Below, in pieces: positions 33,608 to 41,470 of a DNA stretch of 64,000 nucleotides (within the stretch, counting starts at the first letter, position 1; each line of letters opens with the position of its first letter). Source of the DNA: Bradyrhizobium huanghuaihaiense (lineage in GTDB: Bacteria; Pseudomonadota; Alphaproteobacteria; Rhizobiales; Xanthobacteraceae); the NCBI RefSeq assembly GCF_007830635.1, contig NZ_VLLA01000009.1, positions 62,001-126,000 of the forward strand. The letters are read 5' to 3'. Below the pieces are notes generated by a model. The model was not told where the DNA came from. It saw nothing but the letters and a program-made list of their open reading frames with translations, and made no database searches. The position numbers were made by a program, and so were the translations under genes.

Positions 33608-34525
33608 TCAGTTCACCCGCGTCCAGGTTTGGCCGCCGCAGAACATGCCGCCGAAGGCGCAGCCCTGCACGCGCAGCCGGTCGGTGCCTTTCATGGCGAT
33701 CGTCGAATCGTAGGTCGAGCCGGAGTTGGGATCGAGGATGCGGCCTGACCATTTCTGGTCCTTGTTCTGATCCTTGCCGGGCTTCATGTTGATCAGAACC
33801 TGCTCGCCGTTCTGGTTCGACTTGCTGTCGACCGAATAGCCGCAGAGATTGCTGCCGCACTGCTCGATGCGGACCTTGCCTTCCTTCTCCTCGGTGAGCC
33901 AGACGCCGAGTGGCGAATTGAGATCGCGCGTGGATGCGGCTGCCGGAGCCGGGGGAGCGACGGCGGCGGACTGGAGCGGCGCGGGCGCAGGTGGCGGCGT
34001 CGGCGCCGGAGGTGCCGCAGCCACGGCCGGGGCTGGCGGTGGCGCCGGGGCCGCGGGAGGCGCAACAGCCACAGCAGCCGGCGGTGGTGCCGCGGGAGCT
34101 GCCTGCTGCTCCACGGGAGCCGGAGGCGGCGCTGGTGGAGGCGCGACAGCCGCAGCGGCCGGCGCAGCAGTGGCGGTCGCCGCCGGTTGTGGTGCAGGGG
34201 GCGTGGGAGGCGGCGCCGCCACGACGGGCGCGGGAGCCTGGGTGGCTGCGGGAGGCGCTGCTGCGGCAGCAGGGGGAGGCGCCGGTGCGGCCGGCGACTG
34301 CGGATCGGTCTTGGCCTCCTGCGGCGCCTGCTGGCCCGGGCTCGTCTCGTTCTTCTTGGCCTTCTTGGCCTTGCCTTGCCCGGTGTTGTCGTACACGCCG
34401 GGAATCTGCACCGTGCCGCGGTCCGGATCGATGCGGATGGTGCGCCCGCCATATTCGAAGGTGTACTGCGCTTGCGCAGCGGTGCTCGCCAAAAGGAATG
34501 CGGCCGCGGCCAACAGCTTCTTCAT
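33608..34525 (-). CDS. Secreted DUF2147 protein with long Pro/Ala linker
   Basis: 305 residues. Signal peptide MKKLLAAAAFLLASTAAQA is followed by a short N-terminal part (TFEYGGRTIRIDPDRGTVQ) and a basic KAKKAKK stretch. About 125 residues of proline/alanine low complexity come next (roughly 75-200), then the DUF2147 domain, with PLGVWLTEEKEGKVRIEQCG, WSGRILDPNSGSTYDSTIA and LRVQGCAFGGMFCGGQTWTR. DUF2147 proteins are periplasmic or cell-surface beta proteins of unknown role; the linker could span the periplasm. A near-perfect CRP/FNR palindrome lies 67 bases upstream. Confidence 0.82.
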   Translation of the reverse strand: MKKLLAAAAFLLASTAAQAQYTFEYGGRTIRIDPDRGTVQIPGVYDNTGQGKAKKAKKNETSPGQQAPQEAKTDPQSPAAPAPPPAAAAAPPAATQAPAPVVAAPPPTPPAPQPAATATAAPAAAAVAPPPAPPPAPVEQQAAPAAPPPAAVAVAPPAAPAPPPAPAVAAAPPAPTPPPAPAPLQSAAVAPPAPAAASTRDLNSPLGVWLTEEKEGKVRIEQCGSNLCGYSVDSKSNQNGEQVLINMKPGKDQNKDQKWSGRILDPNSGSTYDSTIAMKGTDRLRVQGCAFGGMFCGGQTWTRVN

Positions 34526-34585
34526 GTCCGTCTCCTGAGCAGGTGGTCCCCGCGTCGACGCTTACGCTCCGGCCCCGCGCGTAGC

Positions 34586-34599
34586 GTGATCTAGATCAC
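34586..34599. promoter_or_regulatory. CRP/FNR-family palindrome upstream of DUF2147 gene
   Basis: GTGATCTAGATCAC is a perfect 14-bp palindrome. It has the GTGA-N6-TCAC core of CRP sites and differs from the FixK/FNR consensus TTGAT-N4-ATCAA only at its outer bases. Its centre is 67 bases before the start at 34525, almost the same distance as the nearer site before the gene at 33426. Confidence 0.6.
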
Positions 34600-34723
34600 T
34601 TTCAAGCTATGAGTCGTCCTCTCACCGATCTTGGTTCAATGGTGCGGAACTCCGCCCGGAATGGGGCGGGGCGGCGCCGGGCCCAATGGCGCGCCTGACC
34701 GGCAAAAAATCAGCGCGCCGCGT

Positions 34724-35224
34724 CTACTTCTGCGGACAACCCGCATTGGCCGCCTGTTGGGCGCGGGCAAGCGCTGCGTCGTTGGCCTTATCGGCATGGA
34801 CATCGACCGAACCAACGAGGCAGGCATTTGCGCCACTGATCGCGAACACGGAGAGCTCCTGCAGCTCCTTCTCGTCCTCATCGACCCGTCGCCAGGTGCG
34901 GATCACCGCGGCCCTTGGTACGCCGGCACGCATGATCCACTGCACCTTTTCGCCGAACGACTTGCCGGCACCGCGCCATTGCGCGGTCGGCCCGGACACC
35001 TTCTCAACTCCGCGCCGAGGCGCAATCGTGACCGATACGATGTTGCCCTCGTCGGCAAAGCGCACCACGTAACCGGCCGGACCCGGGCACGTCCAGAGGC
35101 CGAGCTCGTCGGTCGACTCGTCCTTGCATGCCGGCCCGGTTGCGGGTGTGAACTTCGTCTGCGCCAACGCACCGTGGACCCCGCTGATCCCGAGCACAAT
35201 TGCGACCGCTAATTCCCTCCGCAT
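34724..35224 (-). CDS. Hypothetical secreted protein in operon with pheC-like gene
   Basis: 166 residues. Signal peptide MRRELAVAIVLGISGVHGALA, then a soluble domain with cysteines in GPACKDESTDELGLWTCPGP and near ANACLVGS and NAGCPQK, so two disulfides are possible. The family is not recognised. Its ATG lies one base after the stop of the PheC-like gene, so they are cotranscribed. Confidence 0.75.
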   Translation of the reverse strand: MRRELAVAIVLGISGVHGALAQTKFTPATGPACKDESTDELGLWTCPGPAGYVVRFADEGNIVSVTIAPRRGVEKVSGPTAQWRGAGKSFGEKVQWIMRAGVPRAAVIRTWRRVDEDEKELQELSVFAISGANACLVGSVDVHADKANDAALARAQQAANAGCPQK

Positions 35225-35225
35225 G

Positions 35226-36020
35226 TCAGTCGAACCAGGCGGCGTAGATCTTCTTGTAGCTGCCGTCTTCCATGGAAATGTGCAGCCACTGGTCGACGAA
35301 GTGCTTCAGCGCCATGTCGCGCTGGAGCCAATAGGCCTTCTCGGAGAAGTCGAACGGTTTCTCGGGATGCACCGCGCAGAGCACGCCTTGATGCTGCTTC
35401 TGCTGGTAGCGCGTCTCGGAGGCGTCCGTCATCATCAGGTCGGCATTGCCCTTGGCGATCTCGTCGAAGATCACGGTGTTGTCGGCGAAGACGGTGATCT
35501 CGGCGTCCTTGATGTTGGCGCGCGCGAAACGCTCGTTGGTGCCGCCGGGATTGACGATGACGCGGGTACCCTTCTTGTCGATATCGGGGAGTGTCTGGTA
35601 CTTGCCGACATCGGCGCAGCGCGCGATCGGCGTCTTGCCCTCACGCATGATCGGCGCCGAGAAGAAGCCCTTCTTCTGCCGGTCGAGCGTCACCGAGACG
35701 CCGCCCATGGCGATGTCGAACTGATCGGCCTCGAAATCCTTCATCAGCTTCGGCCAGGCCGTCGGCACGAACTCGACCTTGACGCCGAGCGCCTTGCCGA
35801 GCGCCTCCGCCATGTCGACGTCGAAGCCAGAGAACTGCTGCGTGGCCTTGTCGAGATAAGTGAAGGGCTTGTAGTCGCCGGTCATGCCGACTCGCAATGT
35901 GCCGCGCTTCATGATCTCGTCGAGGCGCGAGGGCGCCGCCTGCTGGGCGTGGGCCGAAAGGTTCATCAGCAGCGCCACGGCCAAGGCCGCCAGAACTCGA
36001 ACGGATATTCGAACGGTCAT
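35226..36020 (-). CDS. pheC: Periplasmic cyclohexadienyl dehydratase-like protein (PheC)
   Basis: 264 residues with the amino-acid-binding-protein fold of SBP family 3. After a signal peptide (VLAALAVALLMNLSAHAQ) come RLDEIMKRGTLRVGMTGDYK and FSGFDVDMAEALGKALGVKV. VNPGGTNERFARANIKDAEI, NADLMMTDASETR and VDQWLHISMEDG closely resemble the PheC cyclohexadienyl (prephenate/arogenate) dehydratases. It would make phenylpyruvate or phenylalanine in the periplasm. A plain amino-acid-binding protein is the alternative; no permease or ATPase is adjacent, which favours the enzyme. ATG 36020 has GGAAAAGAG upstream. Confidence 0.75.
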   Translation of the reverse strand: MTVRISVRVLAALAVALLMNLSAHAQQAAPSRLDEIMKRGTLRVGMTGDYKPFTYLDKATQQFSGFDVDMAEALGKALGVKVEFVPTAWPKLMKDFEADQFDIAMGGVSVTLDRQKKGFFSAPIMREGKTPIARCADVGKYQTLPDIDKKGTRVIVNPGGTNERFARANIKDAEITVFADNTVIFDEIAKGNADLMMTDASETRYQQKQHQGVLCAVHPEKPFDFSEKAYWLQRDMALKHFVDQWLHISMEDGSYKKIYAAWFD

Positions 36021-36039
36021 CTCTTTTCCACCCATGCCC

Positions 36040-36059
36040 GAGCTGTCATTGTACAGCTC
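36040..36059. promoter_or_regulatory. Dyad between pheC-like and DUF1993 genes
   Basis: GAGCTGT and ACAGCTC are perfect inverted arms with six bases between them, 20-40 bases upstream of the pheC-like start in a 102-base divergent region. Possible operator; no regulator nearby. Confidence 0.3.
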
Positions 36060-36122
36060 CTCTGACCTGGATTTAGACCAGATGCCCGTCGCTGGCGAGG
36101 CGGAATTGAAAGGAAGCTTGGG

Positions 36123-36632
36123 GTGACGATTTCGATGTACGAGGCCTCGGTCGGCCTCTTCGTGCCGTATCTGCGCAATCTGTCCGCGCTGCTGGACAAG
36201 GGCGTCGCCTATGCCGAGGCCCGCAAGTTCAATCCGGAGGTGCTGCTCGGGATGCGGCTTGCGCCGAACATGTACGACCTGGCGCAGCAGGTCGGCGAGG
36301 CCTGCCGCCACGCCACGGTCACCTCGGCCTTGCTGGCAGGTCGCGAACCGGTCGCGCTGCCGGCGCTGGAGCACGACATGGCCGGCCTGCAGGCGCGGAT
36401 CGCGACGTCGCTTGAATTCATCGCGAGCCTGCCGCGCGCCGAGATCGACGCCGCTGCGGAACGAAAGGTCGTCTGGAGGCTGAAGGACGGAACCGAGCTT
36501 CCCTTTACCGGGCGGACGCTGGTGCTCGTCAACTGCATTCCGCAGTTCTTCTTTCACGTCACGACGGCCTACGACCTGTTGCGGCACGCAGGCGTCGAGC
36601 TCGTGAAGAAGGATTATCTCGGAAGGAAGTAG
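36123..36632 (+). CDS. DUF1993 family protein
   Basis: 169 residues, soluble, mainly helical. The opening MTISMYEASVGLFVPYLRNL and the later KFNPEVLLGMRLAPNMYDLA and CIPQFFFHVTTAYDLLRHAG are the usual conserved blocks. The fold is related to DinB-like four-helix bundles; no reaction is known. It starts at GTG (36123), since the family begins M-x-I-S-M-Y, with AAGGAAGC upstream. Single gene. Confidence 0.87.
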   Translation: MTISMYEASVGLFVPYLRNLSALLDKGVAYAEARKFNPEVLLGMRLAPNMYDLAQQVGEACRHATVTSALLAGREPVALPALEHDMAGLQARIATSLEFIASLPRAEIDAAAERKVVWRLKDGTELPFTGRTLVLVNCIPQFFFHVTTAYDLLRHAGVELVKKDYLGRK

Positions 36633-36641
36633 GGGCTTCGC

Positions 36642-36672
36642 GTTGACCTCTCCCCAGCGGGGAGAGGTCAAC
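36642..36672. repeat. Short perfect inverted repeat
   Basis: GTTGACCTCTCCCC and GGGGAGAGGTCAAC flank AGC, a 14-bp perfect stem between convergent genes. There is no T-run. It may be a small member of the CCTCTCCC repeat family or a bidirectional transcription block. Confidence 0.6.
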
Positions 36673-36689
36673 AATATCCGGAGCAGGCT

Positions 36690-37178
36690 TCAGGCTTCGC
36701 CTTTGCGCTCGTAATCGGCGAGCGAGCTGCGGCCGGCGATCTCGCTGCGGAGCAGCTCGAAGCGCTTGTTCGCCTCTTCCTCTTGCGCGTCGACGAAATG
36801 CACGGCGGCCTCGCTCGTCATCGGGCCGCTGACCACGGGCGCGGACTGCTCGCCGATGGTCTCGTGGACGTAGTACTGGCCGTCATCGCCGCGATGCACC
36901 GCCCATTTGAGACGGATCGCCACCATTGGTCCGGGACCGACCTTGCTGTAGCCGTCGGCATCGGTGTGCTCCGGCACCAGCGGCTGTTCCTCGACCACGG
37001 GATGTTCGTGCTCAGCGATCACCGGATGCTCGTCAGCGGCGGCCGGATGTTCGTCGGCGACCGGCTCCTCGTCGGCAGCTGGCGTCTCGGAGTCGCGCAC
37101 GACGAGAACGGGCTCGGGGTTCTCCAGGATGCTGGCGATGGTCGCCAGCGCATGGTCGGTCGGGTCGATCTCTGACAA
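36690..37178 (-). CDS. Hypothetical protein with His/Glu/Pro-rich repeats
   Basis: 162 residues. After a short helix (DHALATIASILENPEPVLVV) comes a low-complexity acidic stretch with repeated DEHP/EHEHPVV units (about 35-70). A compact C-terminal domain follows (VAIRLKWAVHRGDDGQYYVH, MTSEAAVHFVDAQEEEANKR). The histidine/glutamate repeats could bind metal, but that is only a composition argument. No signal peptide. Family unknown. Confidence 0.65.
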   Translation of the reverse strand: MSEIDPTDHALATIASILENPEPVLVVRDSETPAADEEPVADEHPAAADEHPVIAEHEHPVVEEQPLVPEHTDADGYSKVGPGPMVAIRLKWAVHRGDDGQYYVHETIGEQSAPVVSGPMTSEAAVHFVDAQEEEANKRFELLRSEIAGRSSLADYERKGEA

Positions 37179-37290
37179 GGGTCCATCCTCCAGCTCGACG
37201 CGGCCGGCAAGTCTGTCCCACTGCCGCCGCGGCCGGGAACATTAGGCGCGTTTGATTAAGGCTGAGTTGGGGCCCGATCTGCACCAAAAT

Positions 37291-37339
37291 GGGACGCTTT
37301 CTGGCGTCCCGAAGGCGGGCCGATGGGCGGCCCGCCTTC
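37291..37339 (-). terminator. Tandem hairpins at the end of the sugar-type ABC operon
   Basis: On the minus strand, after the dehydrogenase stop, the arms GAAGGCGGGCC/GGCCCGCCTTC (37311-37339) come first. GGGACGC/GCGTCCC with an ATTTTGG tail (37291-37310) follows. The second has the terminator form; the first may protect the 3' end. Confidence 0.6.
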
Positions 37340-37347
37340 GGTTGGAC

Positions 37348-38337
37348 TCAGCCCAGCACGTCCTGATTGATGACGTTCTGCCGGATGGGATCGCCGTCCA
37401 GCACGCTCAGGATGTTGCGCGCGGTCTGCTCGCTCATGCGCTGGACCGCCTCGACCGTAACGCCGGCGACGTGCGGAGCCATGATGACGTTGGGCAGCGC
37501 GAACAGCGCGTTGCTGACCGGCGGCGGCTCCACCTCGAACACATCGATGCCGGCGCCGGCGAGCTTTCCGGACACCAGCGCGTCATAGAGCGCCGCTTCC
37601 TTCACGATGCCGCCGCGCGCGGTGTTGATGAGGTAGGATTTCGGCTTCATGCGTCCGATCCGCGCCGTATCGAACAGGCCGACCGTCTCCGGCGTCTTCG
37701 GGCAGTGAATGCTGACGAAGTCGGCGTGAGGCAGCGCGGCGTCGAGGTCGGTGACCGGCTCGCATCCGGCCGCCTTGATATCGGCAGCGGGCTTGTAGGG
37801 GTCGTAGACCTGGACCTTCATTTCCAACGCCAGGCAGCGCTTGGCGGTGCGGCTGCCGATGCGGCCGAAGCCGATGACGAGCAGGGTCTTGCCGTAGAGG
37901 TCGAACGGCAGCATGCCGAGCCGGTCGGCCCATGTACCGTCCTTGACGCAGGAATGCAGCTCCTGCGCGCGCTTGGCCAAGGTCAGCATCATGAACAGCG
38001 CCGCTTCCGCGACCGAGGGCGAGTTCGCGCTGCCCGCCACCATCAGCGGCACTTTGCGGCGGGAGAGGGCGGGCACGTCGACGGCGTCATAACCGACGCC
38101 GATGCGGGTCACCACCTTCATGTCTTTTGATGCCTCGAGCTCGGTCTCGCCGAAGGCGGTGGCACCGAGCGCGACGCCGTGGACCGGCGCATGGCTCTTC
38201 AGCAGCACCTCGAAGTCCTTGGCGGAGATCAGGTTGGAAAACTCGACGAGCTCGATATCGTCCCGCTGGGTGAGGAGGGCGCGTGCCCCTTGCGACAAAG
38301 TTTGTGTAACGAAAATCTTCTTCTTGTTGGTCGCCAT
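37348..38337 (-). CDS. D-isomer-specific 2-hydroxyacid dehydrogenase
   Basis: 329 residues. The NAD-binding fold is LLVIGFGRIGSRTAKRCLAL and the catalytic arginine is in LINTARGGIVKEAALYDAL. The glutamate lies in GAGIDVFEVEPPPVSNALF and the histidine in VIMAPHVAGVTVEAVQRM. It is the last gene of an operon with a sugar-type ABC importer, so it probably oxidises or reduces a 2-hydroxy acid derived from the imported compound. The exact substrate (glycerate, phosphoglycerate, gluconate type) is not readable. Confidence 0.88.
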   Translation of the reverse strand: MATNKKKIFVTQTLSQGARALLTQRDDIELVEFSNLISAKDFEVLLKSHAPVHGVALGATAFGETELEASKDMKVVTRIGVGYDAVDVPALSRRKVPLMVAGSANSPSVAEAALFMMLTLAKRAQELHSCVKDGTWADRLGMLPFDLYGKTLLVIGFGRIGSRTAKRCLALEMKVQVYDPYKPAADIKAAGCEPVTDLDAALPHADFVSIHCPKTPETVGLFDTARIGRMKPKSYLINTARGGIVKEAALYDALVSGKLAGAGIDVFEVEPPPVSNALFALPNVIMAPHVAGVTVEAVQRMSEQTARNILSVLDGDPIRQNVINQDVLG

Positions 38338-38373
38338 CGCTCCCCTGCCTGCCTCGCGTTTCCTAAGCCGGCG

Positions 38374-39474
38374 TCACAAGACGACGCCGGTCTCTTCGTT
38401 TAGCAGGTGCATGTTGTTGAGGTCCATCGCCAAACGCATGGGGGCCCCGTCCTTGGCGCCGGCATTGGGATCGACGCGGCCGCAGACCGGCGTGCCCTCG
38501 AGCCCGAAATAGACCAGGGTCTCCATGCCCATCGGTTCGGTGACGTCGAGCACGGTGTCGAAGGTCTCGACCCCTGGACCCAGATGCGCGTGCGACTCCG
38601 TGAGATGCTCGGGCCGGAGGCCGAGCAGCAGCTTGTCGGTGCGCGGCAGCGCGTTGTAGCGTGCGGCGCGGGCCGGCGGCAGCGGAAACGCGATGCGGTC
38701 GGTGAGGCGGAGCTGAAGCGTGCCGCCGACGTCCTCGAGCCGGCACGGGATGAAGTTCATCGCGGGCGAGCCGATGAAGCCCGCCACGAAGCGCGTCGCC
38801 GGCTTGTGGTAGAGCTCGTTCGGCGTGCCGATCTGCTCGATGCGGCCCTTGTTCATCACCACGACGCGATCGGCCAGCGTCATCGCCTCGACCTGGTCGT
38901 GGGTGACGTAGACGGTGGTGGTGCGCACCTTCTGGTGCACTTTCTTGATCTCGATACGCATCTGCACGCGCAATTTGGCGTCGAGATTGGAGAGCGGCTC
39001 GTCGAACAAGAAGACCTTCGGGTTGCGCACGATGGCACGGCCCATCGCGACGCGCTGGCGCTGGCCGCCGGAGAGCTGCTTCGGCTTGCGGTCGATCAAA
39101 TCGGTGATGTCGAGCAGGCGGGCGGCTTCAGTCACGCGGGCCTTGATCTCGGCCTTGGGATAGTGCTTCAGCCGCAGCCCGAACGACATGTTCTCGGCGA
39201 CCGTCATGTGCGGGTAGAGCGCATAGTTCTGGAACACCATCGCGATATCGCGGTCCTTCGGCGGCACGTCGTTGACGACGTCGCCGCCGATCATGATGTC
39301 GCCGTCGCTGATGTCCTCGAGCCCGGCGATCATGCGCAGCGTCGTCGACTTGCCGCAGCCGGAGGGGCCAACCAGCACGATGAACTCATGATCGGCGATG
39401 TCGAGGTCGATGCCGCGCACGGCTTCGACATCGTCGTAACGCTTGACTACCTTCCGCAAAGCAACCTCAGCCAT
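38374..39474 (-). CDS. ABC transporter ATPase, UgpC/MalK type
   Basis: 366 residues. Walker A is VGPSGCGKSTTLRMIAGLED, the signature is QLSGGQRQRVAMGRAIVRNP and Walker B is VFLFDEPLSNLDAKLRVQM. A C-terminal regulatory extension of the MalK/UgpC kind (TOBE/OB fold) follows after about residue 235. It energises the importer whose permeases and binding protein lie upstream in the same operon. Confidence 0.93.
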   Translation of the reverse strand: MAEVALRKVVKRYDDVEAVRGIDLDIADHEFIVLVGPSGCGKSTTLRMIAGLEDISDGDIMIGGDVVNDVPPKDRDIAMVFQNYALYPHMTVAENMSFGLRLKHYPKAEIKARVTEAARLLDITDLIDRKPKQLSGGQRQRVAMGRAIVRNPKVFLFDEPLSNLDAKLRVQMRIEIKKVHQKVRTTTVYVTHDQVEAMTLADRVVVMNKGRIEQIGTPNELYHKPATRFVAGFIGSPAMNFIPCRLEDVGGTLQLRLTDRIAFPLPPARAARYNALPRTDKLLLGLRPEHLTESHAHLGPGVETFDTVLDVTEPMGMETLVYFGLEGTPVCGRVDPNAGAKDGAPMRLAMDLNNMHLLNEETGVVL

Positions 39475-39480
39475 GAGTCA

Positions 39481-40392
39481 TCAACCCTTTGTCGCACCGG
39501 CGGTCAGGCCGGCAATGTAGTAGTCCATCAGGAATGCGTAGATGACCAGCGGTGGCGCGGCGCCGAGCAGCGCGCCGGTCATGATCTGACCCCAGTTGAA
39601 GACGTCGCCCTTGATCAGCGTGGTGGTGATGCCGACCGGCAGCACCAACTGATCGACCGACGTCGTGAACACCAGGGGATAGAGGAACTGCGCCCAGGAC
39701 ACGGTGAACGCGAAGATGGTCGCGGCGATCAGCCCGGGCAGCGCGACCGGGATGAAGATCCGCGTCAGGGTCTGCAGCCAGGAAGCGCCGTCGATGAGTG
39801 CGGCTTCATCGAGCTCCTTCGGGATCGAGGCGAAATAGCCGATCATGATCCAGGTGCAGAACGGCACCGTCAGCGTCGGATAGATGAACAGCAGCACGTA
39901 CCATCGGTTCAGCAGCGTGATGCCGGTGTACTCCTGGATCACGCCGAGCATCTTGAACAGCGGGATGAACAGAAGGCTGTCCGGGATCAGATAGGTGAGG
40001 AAGACGCCGGTGGCCAAAGTCGCCGAGCCCCAGAACTTCATCCGCGCCAGCGCGAACGCGGCGGGGATGCTGATCAGCATGGTCACGATCACGACGATGA
40101 TCGAGATCATCGACGAATTCCAGAAGAACCGCAGGAACTGGTTCGAGGTCAGGAGCTCGACATAGTTCGATAGCGTCGGGTGGAACACCCACCACGGATT
40201 GGTCGCAGCCGAGATCTCCGCGCTGCTCTTGAGCGAGGTGATCAGCATGTAGATCGGCGGCGTCAGGAAGAAGATCGCAAACAGCACCAGGAAGAAGTAG
40301 GACCAGCGCAGTGCCCAGGTGCGGTCCCGGCTCATACTGCCATACTTGACCTTGCGGGACGGTCCGGCCTTGTCGATTGTGAGCGTGCTCAT
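39481..40392 (-). CDS. Carbohydrate ABC transporter permease (MalG-like)
   Basis: 303 residues, six membrane spans. The first is WSYFFLVLFAIFFLTPPIYM, and the EAA loop, ELDEAALIDGASWLQTLTRI, contacts the ATPase. The ATG at 40392 shares a base with the stop codon of the upstream permease (GATGA junction). It forms the translocation pore with the upstream permease. Confidence 0.92.
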   Translation of the reverse strand: MSTLTIDKAGPSRKVKYGSMSRDRTWALRWSYFFLVLFAIFFLTPPIYMLITSLKSSAEISAATNPWWVFHPTLSNYVELLTSNQFLRFFWNSSMISIIVVIVTMLISIPAAFALARMKFWGSATLATGVFLTYLIPDSLLFIPLFKMLGVIQEYTGITLLNRWYVLLFIYPTLTVPFCTWIMIGYFASIPKELDEAALIDGASWLQTLTRIFIPVALPGLIAATIFAFTVSWAQFLYPLVFTTSVDQLVLPVGITTTLIKGDVFNWGQIMTGALLGAAPPLVIYAFLMDYYIAGLTAGATKG

Positions 40393-41330
40393 CAGGCTTC
40401 GTTCCCGCGTTTGGAGACGTCGCGCAGGATGAAGATCGCTGCGACGGCGAGGATCGGCACCATGAACAAAGAGACGCAGGCGCCGAGCGGAATGTCGCTG
40501 CTCTGGATGCCGACCTGGAAGGCCCAGGTGGCGAACAGATGCGTGGTATCCAGCGGGCCGCCCGATGTCAGGATGCGCACGATGTCGAAATTGGCGAAGG
40601 TGACGATCAGCGAGAACAAGGTGGTGATCGCGATGATATTGCGCATCATCGGCAAGGTGATATGCCAGATCTTCTGCCACCAATTGGCGCCGTCGATCGC
40701 CGCGGCCTCATAGAGCTGATCGGGGACCGACTTCAGCGCGGCGAGATACATGATCAGGAAGAACGGCGCGCCGTACCAGACGTTGACGAGGATGACGGAG
40801 AAGCGCGCCCAGAAGGTGTCACCCAGCCATGGGATCGGACCGACGCCGAAGAAGGAGAGCGTGTAGTTGAAGGCGCTGTAGGACGGATCGAACAGCCACA
40901 GCCAGGCCAGCGTGCTCATCGCCGGTGGAATGACCCAGGGCACCAGCAGCATGCCGCGCCATTTGCGCTGCTTCTTGCCGGGAATGTTGTGGACGAAATG
41001 CGCGACGATGAAGCCGATCAGCGCCTTGAAGATCACGGCGGTGATCGCAAAGATGCAGGACTGCTGCACCACCATCCAGAACGTCTCGCGCTTGAACAGG
41101 AAGGTGAAATTGCTGAGGCCGACGAATTTCGTCATCGCCTTGTTCAGCGTCGCCAGATAGAGCGAATAGAAGGCGGGATAGAGCACCAGCATCGCGATCA
41201 GGAGGATCAGCGGCAGCGTCAGGAAGAACGCAACCGTCGATTTTCGCCCGAGCGCATTGCGCAGACTCTTTCCCTTGCGCGCGCCTGTCGCACGGGCGAC
41301 GCGACCTCGCTCAACGACGACATCAGCCAT
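40392..41330 (-). CDS. Carbohydrate ABC transporter permease (MalF-like)
   Basis: 312 residues. An arginine-rich cytoplasmic N-terminus precedes six spans, the first being FFLTLPLILLIAMLVLYPAF. The EAA loop is DQLYEAAAIDGANWWQKIWH. Length and order match UgpA/MalF-type subunits without the long periplasmic loop of E. coli MalF. ATG 41330 follows GAGGAAG. A 140-base gap separates it from the binding-protein gene. Confidence 0.92.
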   Translation of the reverse strand: MADVVVERGRVARATGARKGKSLRNALGRKSTVAFFLTLPLILLIAMLVLYPAFYSLYLATLNKAMTKFVGLSNFTFLFKRETFWMVVQQSCIFAITAVIFKALIGFIVAHFVHNIPGKKQRKWRGMLLVPWVIPPAMSTLAWLWLFDPSYSAFNYTLSFFGVGPIPWLGDTFWARFSVILVNVWYGAPFFLIMYLAALKSVPDQLYEAAAIDGANWWQKIWHITLPMMRNIIAITTLFSLIVTFANFDIVRILTSGGPLDTTHLFATWAFQVGIQSSDIPLGACVSLFMVPILAVAAIFILRDVSKRGNEA

Positions 41331-41470
41331 ATCAGCTTCCTCAAGTCAGCATTCTTGCAGACGTTCCGACGAGGCCGGCCGGTGGGTCGGCTTCGCGATC
41401 ATGCGGATCCGGATGACGGGAATGCGGGCGGCCCACGCACACGGCGTGAACCGCCCCGGCACATCCCGGC

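Noticed and set aside
38407..40173. 588-residue open frame on the plus strand
   Set aside because: Antisense across the ABC ATPase and permease genes; rich in Arg, His, Asp and Gly as expected of a shadow frame.
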